IMG/VR virus record: IMGVR_UViG_3300035157_000682
Location: 1 to 20,204 of that record
DNA from: a virus
Length of the DNA: 20,204 nucleotides
Direction: 5' to 3' (one strand)
Shown here one piece after another: positions 8,429 through 14,984 of this stretch. How positions within the stretch are numbered: the stretch's first letter is position 1; each line of letters begins with the position of its first letter. The notes under the pieces were generated by a model, which was given only the letters and a program-made list of their open reading frames with translations, ran no database searches and was not told the origin of the DNA. A program made the position numbers and the translations under genes.

Positions 8429-11400
8429 TTATGTCCTAGTGCATATTATAACATCAACGTACTGTACAGACAAGTCTATAGTACCAGCAGTAAAGGTAAC
8501 AGCACCACTAATAGCATCTCCAGTAAATGTTGAGGTTATAGAACGATTATCAGATATATCTCCACTCACATCCATGTCTCCTCTAGCAACAGTAAGTCCA
8601 GGCATTTGACTTCCATTGATATTAAAACTACCACTAACACCAAGATTTCCTTTTCCTGAATCAACAGATCCACTATATCCTGGACTACCAGAGACATTAC
8701 CAACACCATCTAAGTAATGTCCATGACCACTACCTCCACCAGAACCAGCAGTTGAAACCATCACTTGAGTGGATATAACATTTGCTCTACCATCATCAGT
8801 AGCATTTCCTCTCCTTTGATATCTTCCTTCAATATAATTATGTCCATGCCAAGGCATCTGAGAGTTACTAATAGCATGAGATCTAGCATACATGTTACCT
8901 GGATATGCTTTTAGGTTTCCAGCATTGAATGAGACGTTACCCATACTAACGTAAGGAGTACCGTTAATAGTAAGACCAGAAGCAGTAATCTGACCACCAG
9001 AACCCCAAGTAGCAGTAGGGTTACCAGTTAAATTAAGATTAGATAAATTAATATTTCCAGACCCAAAGTTTGATGATACATTACCACTAACACTAAGTCC
9101 TGAAGAATCAACACTACCTCCTGTAGATCTAGCATTTGAAAAACAAGTAGTAAAAGCACTAGAACCACCGCCACCGCCACCAGATCCACTTACAACTCTA
9201 AGTGCTTTATTATTATGTGATGTTGATTTTGTCCATCCAAGAGGTGCTGAAGCCTGTGCAAACAACATAGAAGTACCAGCTGGAATGTCTACCCTACCTG
9301 CAGGAAGAGTTACAGTTGTATCAGTTCCACCATTTCTTTGGAAGGTAAATTGACCACCACTAAAGAAAACTTGATCAACATATCTACCATCAATATTACA
9401 GTTTGGAGTTTGAGTACCATCACTCTTAACAGCTTTTACATTACCAGCACTTTTATCCCACTGTAGTGAAGTAATTGATGTATCAGCAGCAGTAGCAAGC
9501 TTATATCTACCATCCAAATCAACAGTAACATCTGGTTGTTGTGTACCATCACTACCTTCTACTGCAGATGAAAGAGTAAGTACACCATCAGTAGTATTAA
9601 AAGTAGCAGAATTTATATAATCTTGATGTGTTACATACCTAGCATCAAGATCATAAGTATACTCATCTCCATTACTAACAGAAAGATATAGACTACCATC
9701 AGTAAATGTAAATGAATCTACCCTAGTATCACTAGCAGTAATTGGTGCATATAATCCATCAAGATAATCATATAAAGCTTCTGTTTCAATATCTACATTA
9801 ACATTATCATTTCTACTTAACCTTAATATTGGTCTTGATATATGGAATCCTGGTGGATTGGTAGAAGCAGCTGGCCATGCACCACTAGTAACATAATTGT
9901 TATCACCTGCACTTGTTATGTAACGTCCGTCAAGATTGACTACTATAGATCCAGTTCCATCATTAGGAGTAAGAGTAAGGTTACCACTATTAGCACTAAA
10001 GTTTGCAGAAGTTATCTTAGCATCAGCAAGACCACCAGATGTAACGTACCTAGTATCAAGATATGCCTGTAGATTAGATACAGGAACATTAATATCCTGT
10101 AAAGAATCAGTTCTCTCTATAGTTAGTGCTCCAGTTATAGCATTATAATATGCGTTATCAACATAACTGTTACTATTATCAGAACTAATAGCAATGATAT
10201 TACCAGACTGAACCATGCTAACTGATCCACTAGCTTGGAATGATATATCACCAGAAGCAAAAGCTCCTCCCGTAGTTCCTGGTCCAGTTATTTTTAACCG
10301 TGTGATAGTATCATTATCTGTGTCGGTAGCAGCTATAGTGATGTTACCATTAGTCTCTCTAGTAACCGTTGCATTAGCACCACCAATTATCTTTGCTTCT
10401 TTTACAGGATCACCAACAGCATCGCCACCAGGTATCAATCTAATAGAAGCACCACCAGAGGTAGTCTGTGTATCTAAATCATAGGTACTATCAGTATCAC
10501 CTCCACCTCCTCCACCACCTAGTGTTGATAGATCAACTGTAATATCTGCTAGTGCTCCTGTCCTACCTATAACTAAATTTGTACCAGTAAGAGTAGCACT
10601 ATCTACATAATCGTTATCATTATTATCAGTGAAACTAGAACCAAAATTTATAGTGTTACCAGAACGTGTGATTGTAATATCATTCTGTCCAACTAGAGTT
10701 ATATCATCAGTTATACCATCATTATCAGTCAGTCTTATCTTAGCTGTATTTGCTGACCCACCAGCTTCACCAGTTAAATCATATGTCTTTGGAGTAAATC
10801 CACCAGTAGCAGGTAGATCTGACCAGAATATACTACTACCATCTGTCTTCAAAAATCTATTAGTATGAGCACCAACGGAAGGAGCAAGTCCTAAGAATGC
10901 TGCTGATGCTGTCGTGTTACCAGTACCACCCTTATCAATAGGTATAGTACCACCAGCCCAAGTGCCTGAAACATCACCACTAAAGTTTCCATTTACTGCA
11001 CCAATGTTACCTGTTAATGTTAAAGCAGCAAAGGTAGGTGTAGATGTAGTTTCTATTTCCTGTGCTATAGAAAACTGTAGATCAGTAAGTGTTATACCTG
11101 TTCCAGCAGTATATGTTGTATCAGTAGATCCTATCTGAATTACTTGACCAGTCTGTGCTACTGTTGTAGCATCAACTCCTGTAAAAACTATATCACCAGA
11201 TACTAAAGTACCGCCACTAGCTTGCAGTCTAGTAACGGTATTATCATTAACAAATGATGAGTCAATTATAATTTCATTAACACTACGAGTAAGAGTTACA
11301 TTACTACCAGCTCTGAATGCTATCTGTTGCTGGCCAGCAACACCACTCTGTGTAAGATTAATAACCTTTTGATTTGCAGTAGGTCCATCACCAGCAGCAA

Positions 11401-11608
11401 GAGTTACAAGATCACCATCAGACCACACCAGTTCTGAATTGTTTCCAGCTTTCAAAACCTGACCAGCAGTTCCTGTAGATCCTCCATAAGCTTCTACAGG
11501 TCCACCAATTCTTAATGTTTTTCCAGCAGAAACTTGTAAACCCTCTGGGAATTCAACCGATCCAGTTCCTAACTGGTTAACAATTTGATCAACTCGTGCT
11601 CTAGACAT
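8429..11608 (-). CDS. Tail fibre protein with collar-like C-terminal domain
   Basis: A protein of 1059 residues starting MSRARVDQIVNQLG, matching the N-terminus of the 1842-residue fibre. This gives the start and suggests a common attachment domain over about the first 60 residues (GKTLRIGG, then GTAGQVLKAG). The shaft (about 70-770) has recurring units of the type ITRLKITGPG, ASGDISFQASGSV and DARYVT. From about residue 776 the sequence IPAGTSMLFAQASAPLGW, then NNKALRVVSGSGG, matches the collar-type tips common in cyanophage fibres. The protein ends in SVQYVDVIICTRT. The tip is Gly/Ser/Asn-rich with two short HGH sites. A late-type octamer is at 11634-11641. The likely role is a host-contact fibre or adhesin. 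Confidence 0.87.
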   Translation of the reverse strand: MSRARVDQIVNQLGTGSVEFPEGLQVSAGKTLRIGGPVEAYGGSTGTAGQVLKAGNNSELVWSDGDLVTLAAGDGPTANQKVINLTQSGVAGQQQIAFRAGSNVTLTRSVNEIIIDSSFVNDNTVTRLQASGGTLVSGDIVFTGVDATTVAQTGQVIQIGSTDTTYTAGTGITLTDLQFSIAQEIETTSTPTFAALTLTGNIGAVNGNFSGDVSGTWAGGTIPIDKGGTGNTTASAAFLGLAPSVGAHTNRFLKTDGSSIFWSDLPATGGFTPKTYDLTGEAGGSANTAKIRLTDNDGITDDITLVGQNDITITRSGNTINFGSSFTDNNDNDYVDSATLTGTNLVIGRTGALADITVDLSTLGGGGGGGDTDSTYDLDTQTTSGGASIRLIPGGDAVGDPVKEAKIIGGANATVTRETNGNITIAATDTDNDTITRLKITGPGTTGGAFASGDISFQASGSVSMVQSGNIIAISSDNSNSYVDNAYYNAITGALTIERTDSLQDINVPVSNLQAYLDTRYVTSGGLADAKITSANFSANSGNLTLTPNDGTGSIVVNLDGRYITSAGDNNYVTSGAWPAASTNPPGFHISRPILRLSRNDNVNVDIETEALYDYLDGLYAPITASDTRVDSFTFTDGSLYLSVSNGDEYTYDLDARYVTHQDYINSATFNTTDGVLTLSSAVEGSDGTQQPDVTVDLDGRYKLATAADTSITSLQWDKSAGNVKAVKSDGTQTPNCNIDGRYVDQVFFSGGQFTFQRNGGTDTTVTLPAGRVDIPAGTSMLFAQASAPLGWTKSTSHNNKALRVVSGSGGGGGGSSAFTTCFSNARSTGGSVDSSGLSVSGNVSSNFGSGNINLSNLNLTGNPTATWGSGGQITASGLTINGTPYVSMGNVSFNAGNLKAYPGNMYARSHAISNSQMPWHGHNYIEGRYQRRGNATDDGRANVISTQVMVSTAGSGGGSGHGHYLDGVGNVSGSPGYSGSVDSGKGNLGVSGSFNINGSQMPGLTVARGDMDVSGDISDNRSITSTFTGDAISGAVTFTAGTIDLSVQYVDVIICTRT

Positions 11609-11633
11609 ACCGTGGCCATAGTACTATCTTATG

Positions 11634-11641
11634 TATTTAGA
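11634..11641 (-). promoter_or_regulatory. Late-type promoter octamer TCTAAATA before the 1059-residue fibre gene
   Basis: The minus strand reads TCTAAATA, one mismatch from TATAAATA, 25 bases before the ATG at 11608 and just after the terminator of the preceding gene. Spacing to the start codon resembles the two GATAAATA sites (22 and 29 bases). Confidence 0.5.
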
Positions 11642-11645
11642 CATT

Positions 11646-11667
11646 AAAAAACCCCCCGAAGGGGGTT
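11646..11667 (-). terminator. Factor-independent terminator with UUCG tetraloop
   Basis: The minus strand reads AACCCCC, TTCG, GGGGG, then TTTTTT. This gives a GC stem of five pairs extended by two A-T pairs, a cUUCGg tetraloop and a run of six T. It starts 6 bases after the stop of the 208-residue gene and insulates the downstream late fibre genes from read-through. It is the only strong intrinsic terminator I see in the window. Confidence 0.92.
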
Positions 11668-11672
11668 ATTTA

Positions 11673-12299
11673 TTATTCACCGTCTCGATCATTAAGATCT
11701 TGTGCGTGTTTATCTTTATCTAAAACATCATCCAACTTATCCATATCCCCACCTACTCTATTATCACCTAGTTTAATAACATTATCAGTGTAATGTATAT
11801 CATTAGTAGTAGTAAAGTCTAAGTTACCAGTAAGATCAACTTCTCCTGCAGTAACTCCATCTAAATTAAAATCCCAAGATGCATTATTACATGCACTGAA
11901 ATCACCACCAGTGAAAGTTATGTTATCAGATGTAGTATCAATCTTGATATCAGCACCTGGTATAGTTGTAGGGAACTGTAATATATCTGCTGGAACCTTA
12001 TACCCACCAGTGTTTAAATCTATATCAGACTCTAGGTTAAACTTATAACCATCAACTGTATTAACACCACCATCAGGATCTGATATTGTAAAGTTGTGCT
12101 CTGCATTCTTTCTATAGTGCTCAGTTACATTATCCACACCACGAATAGGTGTAGTAACTAGCAACTCTTTAATATTATTAAGTGTATCAACAAGCAGTGT
12201 AAGGTTCTCTTCATGCTTATTCTCTAACGAAGCAGTCAGAGCATGTCTAACCTCTGCTTCAGCAGCTTCTAGGTGCTGACGAATCTTTGAACAGGACAT
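11673..12299 (-). CDS. Unknown protein in its own promoter-terminator unit
   Basis: A protein of 208 residues whose family I do not recognise. Residues 1-55 look helical or coiled coil (IRQHLEAAEAEVRHALTASL). Residues 70-180 are beta-like and rich in Asp, Asn, Thr and Gly (SDNITFTGGDFSACNNASWD), similar in composition to the neighbouring fibres. The C-terminus is acidic and charged (DKLDDVLDKDKHAQDLND). A near-consensus sigma70 promoter ends 27 bases upstream of the ATG and a strong terminator follows directly, so it looks like a single-gene transcription unit. It could be a small virion accessory protein, or a gene expressed at another time than the late fibres. The function is not assignable. 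Confidence 0.8.
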   Translation of the reverse strand: MSCSKIRQHLEAAEAEVRHALTASLENKHEENLTLLVDTLNNIKELLVTTPIRGVDNVTEHYRKNAEHNFTISDPDGGVNTVDGYKFNLESDIDLNTGGYKVPADILQFPTTIPGADIKIDTTSDNITFTGGDFSACNNASWDFNLDGVTAGEVDLTGNLDFTTTNDIHYTDNVIKLGDNRVGGDMDKLDDVLDKDKHAQDLNDRDGE

Positions 12300-12325
12300 A
12301 GTATAGTATCTTGGTTATGGTATCT

Positions 12326-12354
12326 ATTATAGCACAGAATTATTTGTCTTGCAA
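12326..12354 (-). promoter_or_regulatory. Sigma70-type promoter with extended -10
   Basis: On the minus strand, TTGCAA (12354-12349) is separated by 17 bases from TATAAT (12331-12326), which is preceded by TG one base upstream (TGCTATAAT), an extended -10. The predicted start near 12319 leaves a leader of about 20 bases to the ATG at 12299. The -10 lies just after the stop codon of the upstream membrane-protein gene. The match is by eye and untested. Confidence 0.7.
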
Positions 12355-12687
12355 CGCTTCATCTTTTGAAGCTATTTCCTTTGCTTTCTTATTGCTGTAG
12401 TATGCGATAGCAAGCACAGATAGGTACATGAGTGTATCATCTAGCATCACAAGGAAGAAGATAATAGACCCACCTATCCTAATCCAATCAGGTATAACAT
12501 GCGAGAATCCTTCTCCAAACTTACGAAAGAGTCTTTCAAACCTAAAGTACAGAAGGATGAAAGCAGTGACTACAAACTCACTGTATGGTACAACAAAGTA
12601 TAAAGAAAGAAAGATAAAGAGAGGCCAATAATGCCTCTCAGGTATCTTATTAACTAATGTTAGGTACTTCCGTATCAGTTTTTTCAT
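12340..12687 (-). CDS. Small integral membrane protein of unknown function
   Basis: A protein of 115 residues with a basic N-terminus (MKKLIRKYL) and about four hydrophobic segments: two closely spaced within residues 21-50 (LFIFLSLYFVV, FVVTAFILLYF) and two within 72-97 (GGSIIFFLVML, LMYLSVLAIAYY). A basic loop (FERLFRKFGEG) lies between the pairs, and the tail is charged. The ATG lies 38 bases inside the end of the preceding small gene. Size and topology would allow a holin- or antiholin-like role, but no family motif is visible and lysis genes are not apparent nearby, so this is only a possibility. Confidence 0.75.
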   Translation of the reverse strand: MKKLIRKYLTLVNKIPERHYWPLFIFLSLYFVVPYSEFVVTAFILLYFRFERLFRKFGEGFSHVIPDWIRIGGSIIFFLVMLDDTLMYLSVLAIAYYSNKKAKEIASKDEALQDK

Positions 12688-12835
12688 CTAAGATCTCAGG
12701 ATATATTCTCTTATCATCAGACTCATAAGGTGGTTGGATTGCAACCACAAATGTACTAAAGTCTGGTGGGTCTGTGCCCTTAATAGCAGCAGTACCAGTA
12801 GCCACCAAACCCACAGAGAGTGTTGAGGCAATCAT
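12650..12835 (-). CDS. Small hydrophobic protein downstream of the structured RNA
   Basis: A protein of 61 residues from the ATG at 12835. The N-terminus (IASTLSVGLVATGTAAIKG) resembles a membrane anchor or uncleaved signal. The remainder is polar, Pro- and Asp-rich (GTDPPDFSTF, YESDDKRIYPEILDEKTD). The reading frame stays open upstream, but extending it far would run through the RNA fold at 12895-13011. A GTG at 12874 would add 13 residues (FIYKLLELAEAT follows the GTG), with native-looking codons. No good Shine-Dalgarno decides between the starts. It is the first gene after the structured RNA and may be controlled by it. The function is not recognised. Confidence 0.55.
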   Translation of the reverse strand: MIASTLSVGLVATGTAAIKGTDPPDFSTFVVAIQPPYESDDKRIYPEILDEKTDTEVPNIS

Positions 12836-12894
12836 TGTTGCTTCAGCCAACTCTAAAAGCTTGTAAATGAACACGGGTCTGTATAATAAAGGAG

Positions 12895-13011
12895 TGTTGA
12901 GAGAGTGGGGCATCATGACGGGTTTCACCCGAATGCCCAAATTTACCCTATGGGAATCGCTTACACCTGAACCCCCAGAACTGGGGCATAGGAACCACAT
13001 ATCCCTCAACA
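12895..13011 (-). ncRNA. Candidate structured RNA (sRNA or cis-regulatory leader)
   Basis: On the minus strand this region folds by eye into a three-way junction. P1: TGTTGAGGGA (13011-13002) pairs with TCTCTCAACA (12904-12895), with one G-T wobble. It continues after a TAT bulge as GTGG (12998-12995) with CCAC (12908-12905). P2: CCTATG (12992-12987) pairs with CATAGG (12952-12947) and contains a nested hairpin CCCCA-GTTC-TGGGG (12986-12973). P3: GGGCAT (12938-12933) pairs with ATGCCC (12913-12908), with an inner helix CGGGT-GAA-ACCCG (12931-12919). P1 and P3 would share one C at 12908. A sigma70-like promoter at 13017-13046 predicts a start near 13010, at the base of P1. It is not a tRNA. 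I recognise no family; it lies about 60 bases upstream of a small ORF, so leader and independent sRNA are both open. Confidence 0.6.
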
Positions 13012-13016
13012 AATAT

Positions 13017-13046
13017 AGTATAACACATAGATGGGCACTGTGTCCA
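13017..13046 (-). promoter_or_regulatory. Sigma70-type promoter for the structured RNA
   Basis: On the minus strand, TGGACA (13046-13041, five of six to TTGACA) is followed by an 18-base spacer and TATACT (13022-13017, five of six to TATAAT). The predicted start falls near 13010, where the first RNA helix begins. A small inverted repeat GGCAC/GTGCC (13056-13052 with 13038-13034) brackets the -35 box and could be an operator or chance. Confidence 0.6.
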
Positions 13047-13059
13047 TCCATGTGCCACT

Positions 13060-13245
13060 TCAATAATCGTCCTCTTGCATCTCAATAAACTCTTTGTTCT
13101 GCCTACAGATACCATGTACATCAATCTCTTGATGTAAGTGAGCAGAGGTGTGAAGACCCTCTATCAGTAATAGTACTGCTAGTAGCATCACTGGGGTGAA
13201 CCATAGCGGATTACCTATAACTTCACCTGCTGTTTCTTTTCTCAT
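13060..13245 (-). CDS. Small single-pass membrane protein
   Basis: A protein of 61 residues with one hydrophobic segment (WFTPVMLLAVLLLIEGL, residues 15-31) followed by a His-containing stretch (HTSAHLHQE) and an acidic tail (EMQEDDY). The ATG overlaps the stop of the bilin reductase gene as ATGA, indicating translational coupling at the end of the metabolic operon. No family is recognised. Confidence 0.65.
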   Translation of the reverse strand: MRKETAGEVIGNPLWFTPVMLLAVLLLIEGLHTSAHLHQEIDVHGICRQNKEFIEMQEDDY

Positions 13246-13868
13246 TCTGCGTAAGGGAAAAAGAACTCATCCATCATACGATTAGCATTCTCTTTACCAA
13301 AATGACCACTAAGGTATCCTAATATAGGATCTAATCTCTTCATGTATGAATCAAAATCTTTATACTGTGTGGTGTCCTCACCAGTGGGTTGTGCCTTGTC
13401 TATCATCTCTCTATAGAGGGTCAGATAGTACCTGAATGTTGGTAAATATGTATCAACCTCATCCATGTTACAATATCGCACAAAAATATTCTCCGAGAAG
13501 TGGTTACCCATCTCGAAGAATCTATAAGTCTTATCTGCTTTAGGTAGAGGGTGTACGTTTAGTACATAGTTCTCTACTGGATGTTGAAAATCGAATACTA
13601 TGATAACTTTCTTGTGAAAGAACCCCATGAGATCCATCCCAAAACAAGGAAGGTTATGTCCTGTCTTAGGATACATTACATTGTTATAGATATCAGTCTT
13701 ATCACTCCTAATATCCACCTGTCTAGACTTAATAAAATGTGGTGCAGTATAATTATCTGCCGTCATGTTCAGATCATCTTTATTGCACCAGTTACACCAC
13801 CGAGATTCAAACTTGAACTCAGGGAATATATCATCCAGCGTTTTCTTGTAATTCTTCCACAGATTCAT
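13242..13868 (-). CDS. pebS: Ferredoxin-dependent bilin reductase, PebS-like
   Basis: A protein of 208 residues of the FDBR family, which reduces biliverdin with electrons from ferredoxin to make phycobilins. The family core VMYPKTGHNLPCFGMDL (64-80) is followed by VIIVFDFQHPVENYVLNV and GNHFSENIFVRY, and a C-terminal MKRLDPILGYL (176-186). The catalytic Asp pair of PebS (D105, D206) corresponds to D79 and D180, with identical spacing of 101 residues. The site that is His88 in PcyA is Asn62 here, as in PebS-type enzymes, so phycoerythrobilin synthesis is favoured over PcyA activity. PebA or PcyX activity is not excluded. The ATG at 13868 is chosen because MNLWKNYKKTLDDIFPEF aligns with the family N-terminus. 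It overlaps the preceding gene by 38 bases. No heme oxygenase gene is visible in the window. Confidence 0.85.
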   Translation of the reverse strand: MNLWKNYKKTLDDIFPEFKFESRWCNWCNKDDLNMTADNYTAPHFIKSRQVDIRSDKTDIYNNVMYPKTGHNLPCFGMDLMGFFHKKVIIVFDFQHPVENYVLNVHPLPKADKTYRFFEMGNHFSENIFVRYCNMDEVDTYLPTFRYYLTLYREMIDKAQPTGEDTTQYKDFDSYMKRLDPILGYLSGHFGKENANRMMDEFFFPYAE

Positions 13869-14037
13869 TATATTTATCCCAAGGATGTATGTACTGAGAG
13901 CTCCCAACAGCATCTTGAGGGACAGCAGCAACAGCACGACCACTAGGTAGTCTGATTAGAAACTGTTCTCCCTTTTCGATTTTTGTTAAGTACTCTTCGT
14001 ATCCGTTTTCAAATTCTTCATGCGTAATTTCAATCAT
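13831..14037 (-). CDS. Small Phd/YefM antitoxin-like protein
   Basis: A protein of 68 residues starting MIEITHEEF. The ATG at 14037 overlaps the glutaredoxin stop as ATGA; a longer reading would need a TTG start. Residues 1-40 follow the pattern of Phd/YefM antitoxin N-terminal domains: an initial strand, a helix (FENGYEEYLTKIEKGE), then the strands FLIRLPSGRAVAAVP. The C-terminal part (SSQYIHPWDKYNESVEEL) is short and unassigned. In the family the N-terminal fold binds operator DNA and the tail neutralises a toxin. No toxin gene is adjacent, so it may be a regulator, an anti-defence factor neutralising a host toxin, or only structurally similar. The assignment is from pattern, not a search. 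Confidence 0.65.
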   Translation of the reverse strand: MIEITHEEFENGYEEYLTKIEKGEQFLIRLPSGRAVAAVPQDAVGSSQYIHPWDKYNESVEELQENAG

Positions 14038-14291
14038 ACCAAGCAACAAATTTCATTGTTTTTCATGTATGTGATAGAGTCTTTACATCCACCAAGATGT
14101 AATCTCTCTCCACTTGTGTCTAATTGTACTTGTGGGAAGGTAGCACCTTCTCCAAATGTCTCATAGAATTGTTTTGATGTAAAGTCAGTGTCTAACTCAT
14201 ACACAACATGTTCTAGGTCTGAAAGCTCACACACTGCTTTAAACTTTTCACAGTATGGACATCCAGGCTTGGAATATATGGTAAAGATCAT
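14034..14291 (-). CDS. Glutaredoxin
   Basis: A protein of 85 residues with the dithiol active site CPYC (residues 11-14) after the first strand MIFTIYSKPG, the cis-proline motif TFPQV (51-55) and the glutathione-binding GGCKD (67-71). It is the expected full length for a phage glutaredoxin. In T4-like phages the protein (NrdC) reduces ribonucleotide reductase, consistent with nrdA and nrdB upstream. It ends in ICCLV, an extra vicinal Cys pair that is unusual and could affect redox behaviour. The stop overlaps the next ATG as ATGA. Confidence 0.93.
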   Translation of the reverse strand: MIFTIYSKPGCPYCEKFKAVCELSDLEHVVYELDTDFTSKQFYETFGEGATFPQVQLDTSGERLHLGGCKDSITYMKNNEICCLV

Positions 14292-14306
14292 TTTTGTTGG
14301 TCTTTA

Positions 14307-14978
14307 TTACGGACTATTTAGTATAGCTTGACCTTCAATTGAAGCAGCATAGTCCTTATCAAAGATGTCCAACCCCTTATCCGTAAGGATATGATTGTAC
14401 ATTCCTTCAAAGACTTTCACTGGTATAGTACAGATATCAGCACCATATTCAAATGCTCTACCTACATCTCTCACACCTCTAATAGATGCGGCTAATATTT
14501 GTGTAGAATCCCATGATTGCTTCTCAAATACGTTAGCAATGTCCTTAATAAGACACAATCCACCGAATGAATTATCATCAACACGACCTACAAATGGTGA
14601 GACGTATGTTGCACCTGCTTTAGCAGCAAGAATTGCCTGTGATGGTGAGAATATAAGGGTAACATTGACTCTTATATTATTCTCAGAAAGTTCCTTGCAA
14701 GCAAGCAATCCATCAACTGTACATGGTACTTTAATAGTAGCACATTTAGGGAATTTCTTTGCTAGTCTCTTACCCTCAGAGATCATGTTCTCTTTGCTAC
14801 CAATGACCTCCATACTGATGTCTGTAACACCAATCTCTTTGATCTCTTGATAGACTTCTTCGTGGTTTCTACCACTCTTTCTGATTAATGATGGGTTAGT
14901 AGTCAACCCATCAATCAAACCAGTCTTAAAATGTTTACGGACTTCATCCGTTATTGCTGTATCTAAAAATAATTTCAT
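14307..14978 (-). CDS. talC: Transaldolase, TalC/fructose-6-phosphate aldolase type
   Basis: A protein of 223 residues, the compact TalC type of cyanophages, clearly shorter than the cyanobacterial TalB enzyme. Landmarks are FLDTAITDEV (4-13), DGLTTNPSLI (23-32), the Schiff-base lysine in ATIKVPCTVDG (K83), VNVTLIFSPSQA (104-115) and YVSPFVGRVDD (125-135). It transfers a dihydroxyacetone unit between sugar phosphates. In infected cyanobacteria phage TalC is thought to push carbon from the Calvin cycle to the pentose phosphate pathway, raising NADPH and ribose for nucleotides. It sits between an unknown gene (6-base gap) and glutaredoxin (15-base gap) in the metabolic operon. Confidence 0.95.
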   Translation of the reverse strand: MKLFLDTAITDEVRKHFKTGLIDGLTTNPSLIRKSGRNHEEVYQEIKEIGVTDISMEVIGSKENMISEGKRLAKKFPKCATIKVPCTVDGLLACKELSENNIRVNVTLIFSPSQAILAAKAGATYVSPFVGRVDDNSFGGLCLIKDIANVFEKQSWDSTQILAASIRGVRDVGRAFEYGADICTIPVKVFEGMYNHILTDKGLDIFDKDYAASIEGQAILNSP

Positions 14979-14984
14979 TGTAAG

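Noticed and set aside
12919-12992. A possible tRNA suggested by the CCCCAGTTCTGGGG hairpin followed by GGTTCAGG
   Set aside because: No acceptor stem, T-arm or D-arm of the right spacing can be drawn; the helices fit a different three-way junction.
12650-13063. A 137-codon minus-strand frame covering the region between the two small membrane-protein genes
   Set aside because: It needs a TTG start and its first half reads through the GC-rich RNA helices, giving an unlikely protein. Only the 3' part from 12835 (or GTG 12874) looks coding.
13871-13878. GATAAATA just upstream of the bilin reductase ATG, and another at 16960-16967 before the nuclease gene
   Set aside because: Here the octamer lies only 2 to 7 bases from the start codon, so transcription would start at or inside the gene. 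Both lie in operon interiors and the AT-rich background makes chance matches likely.
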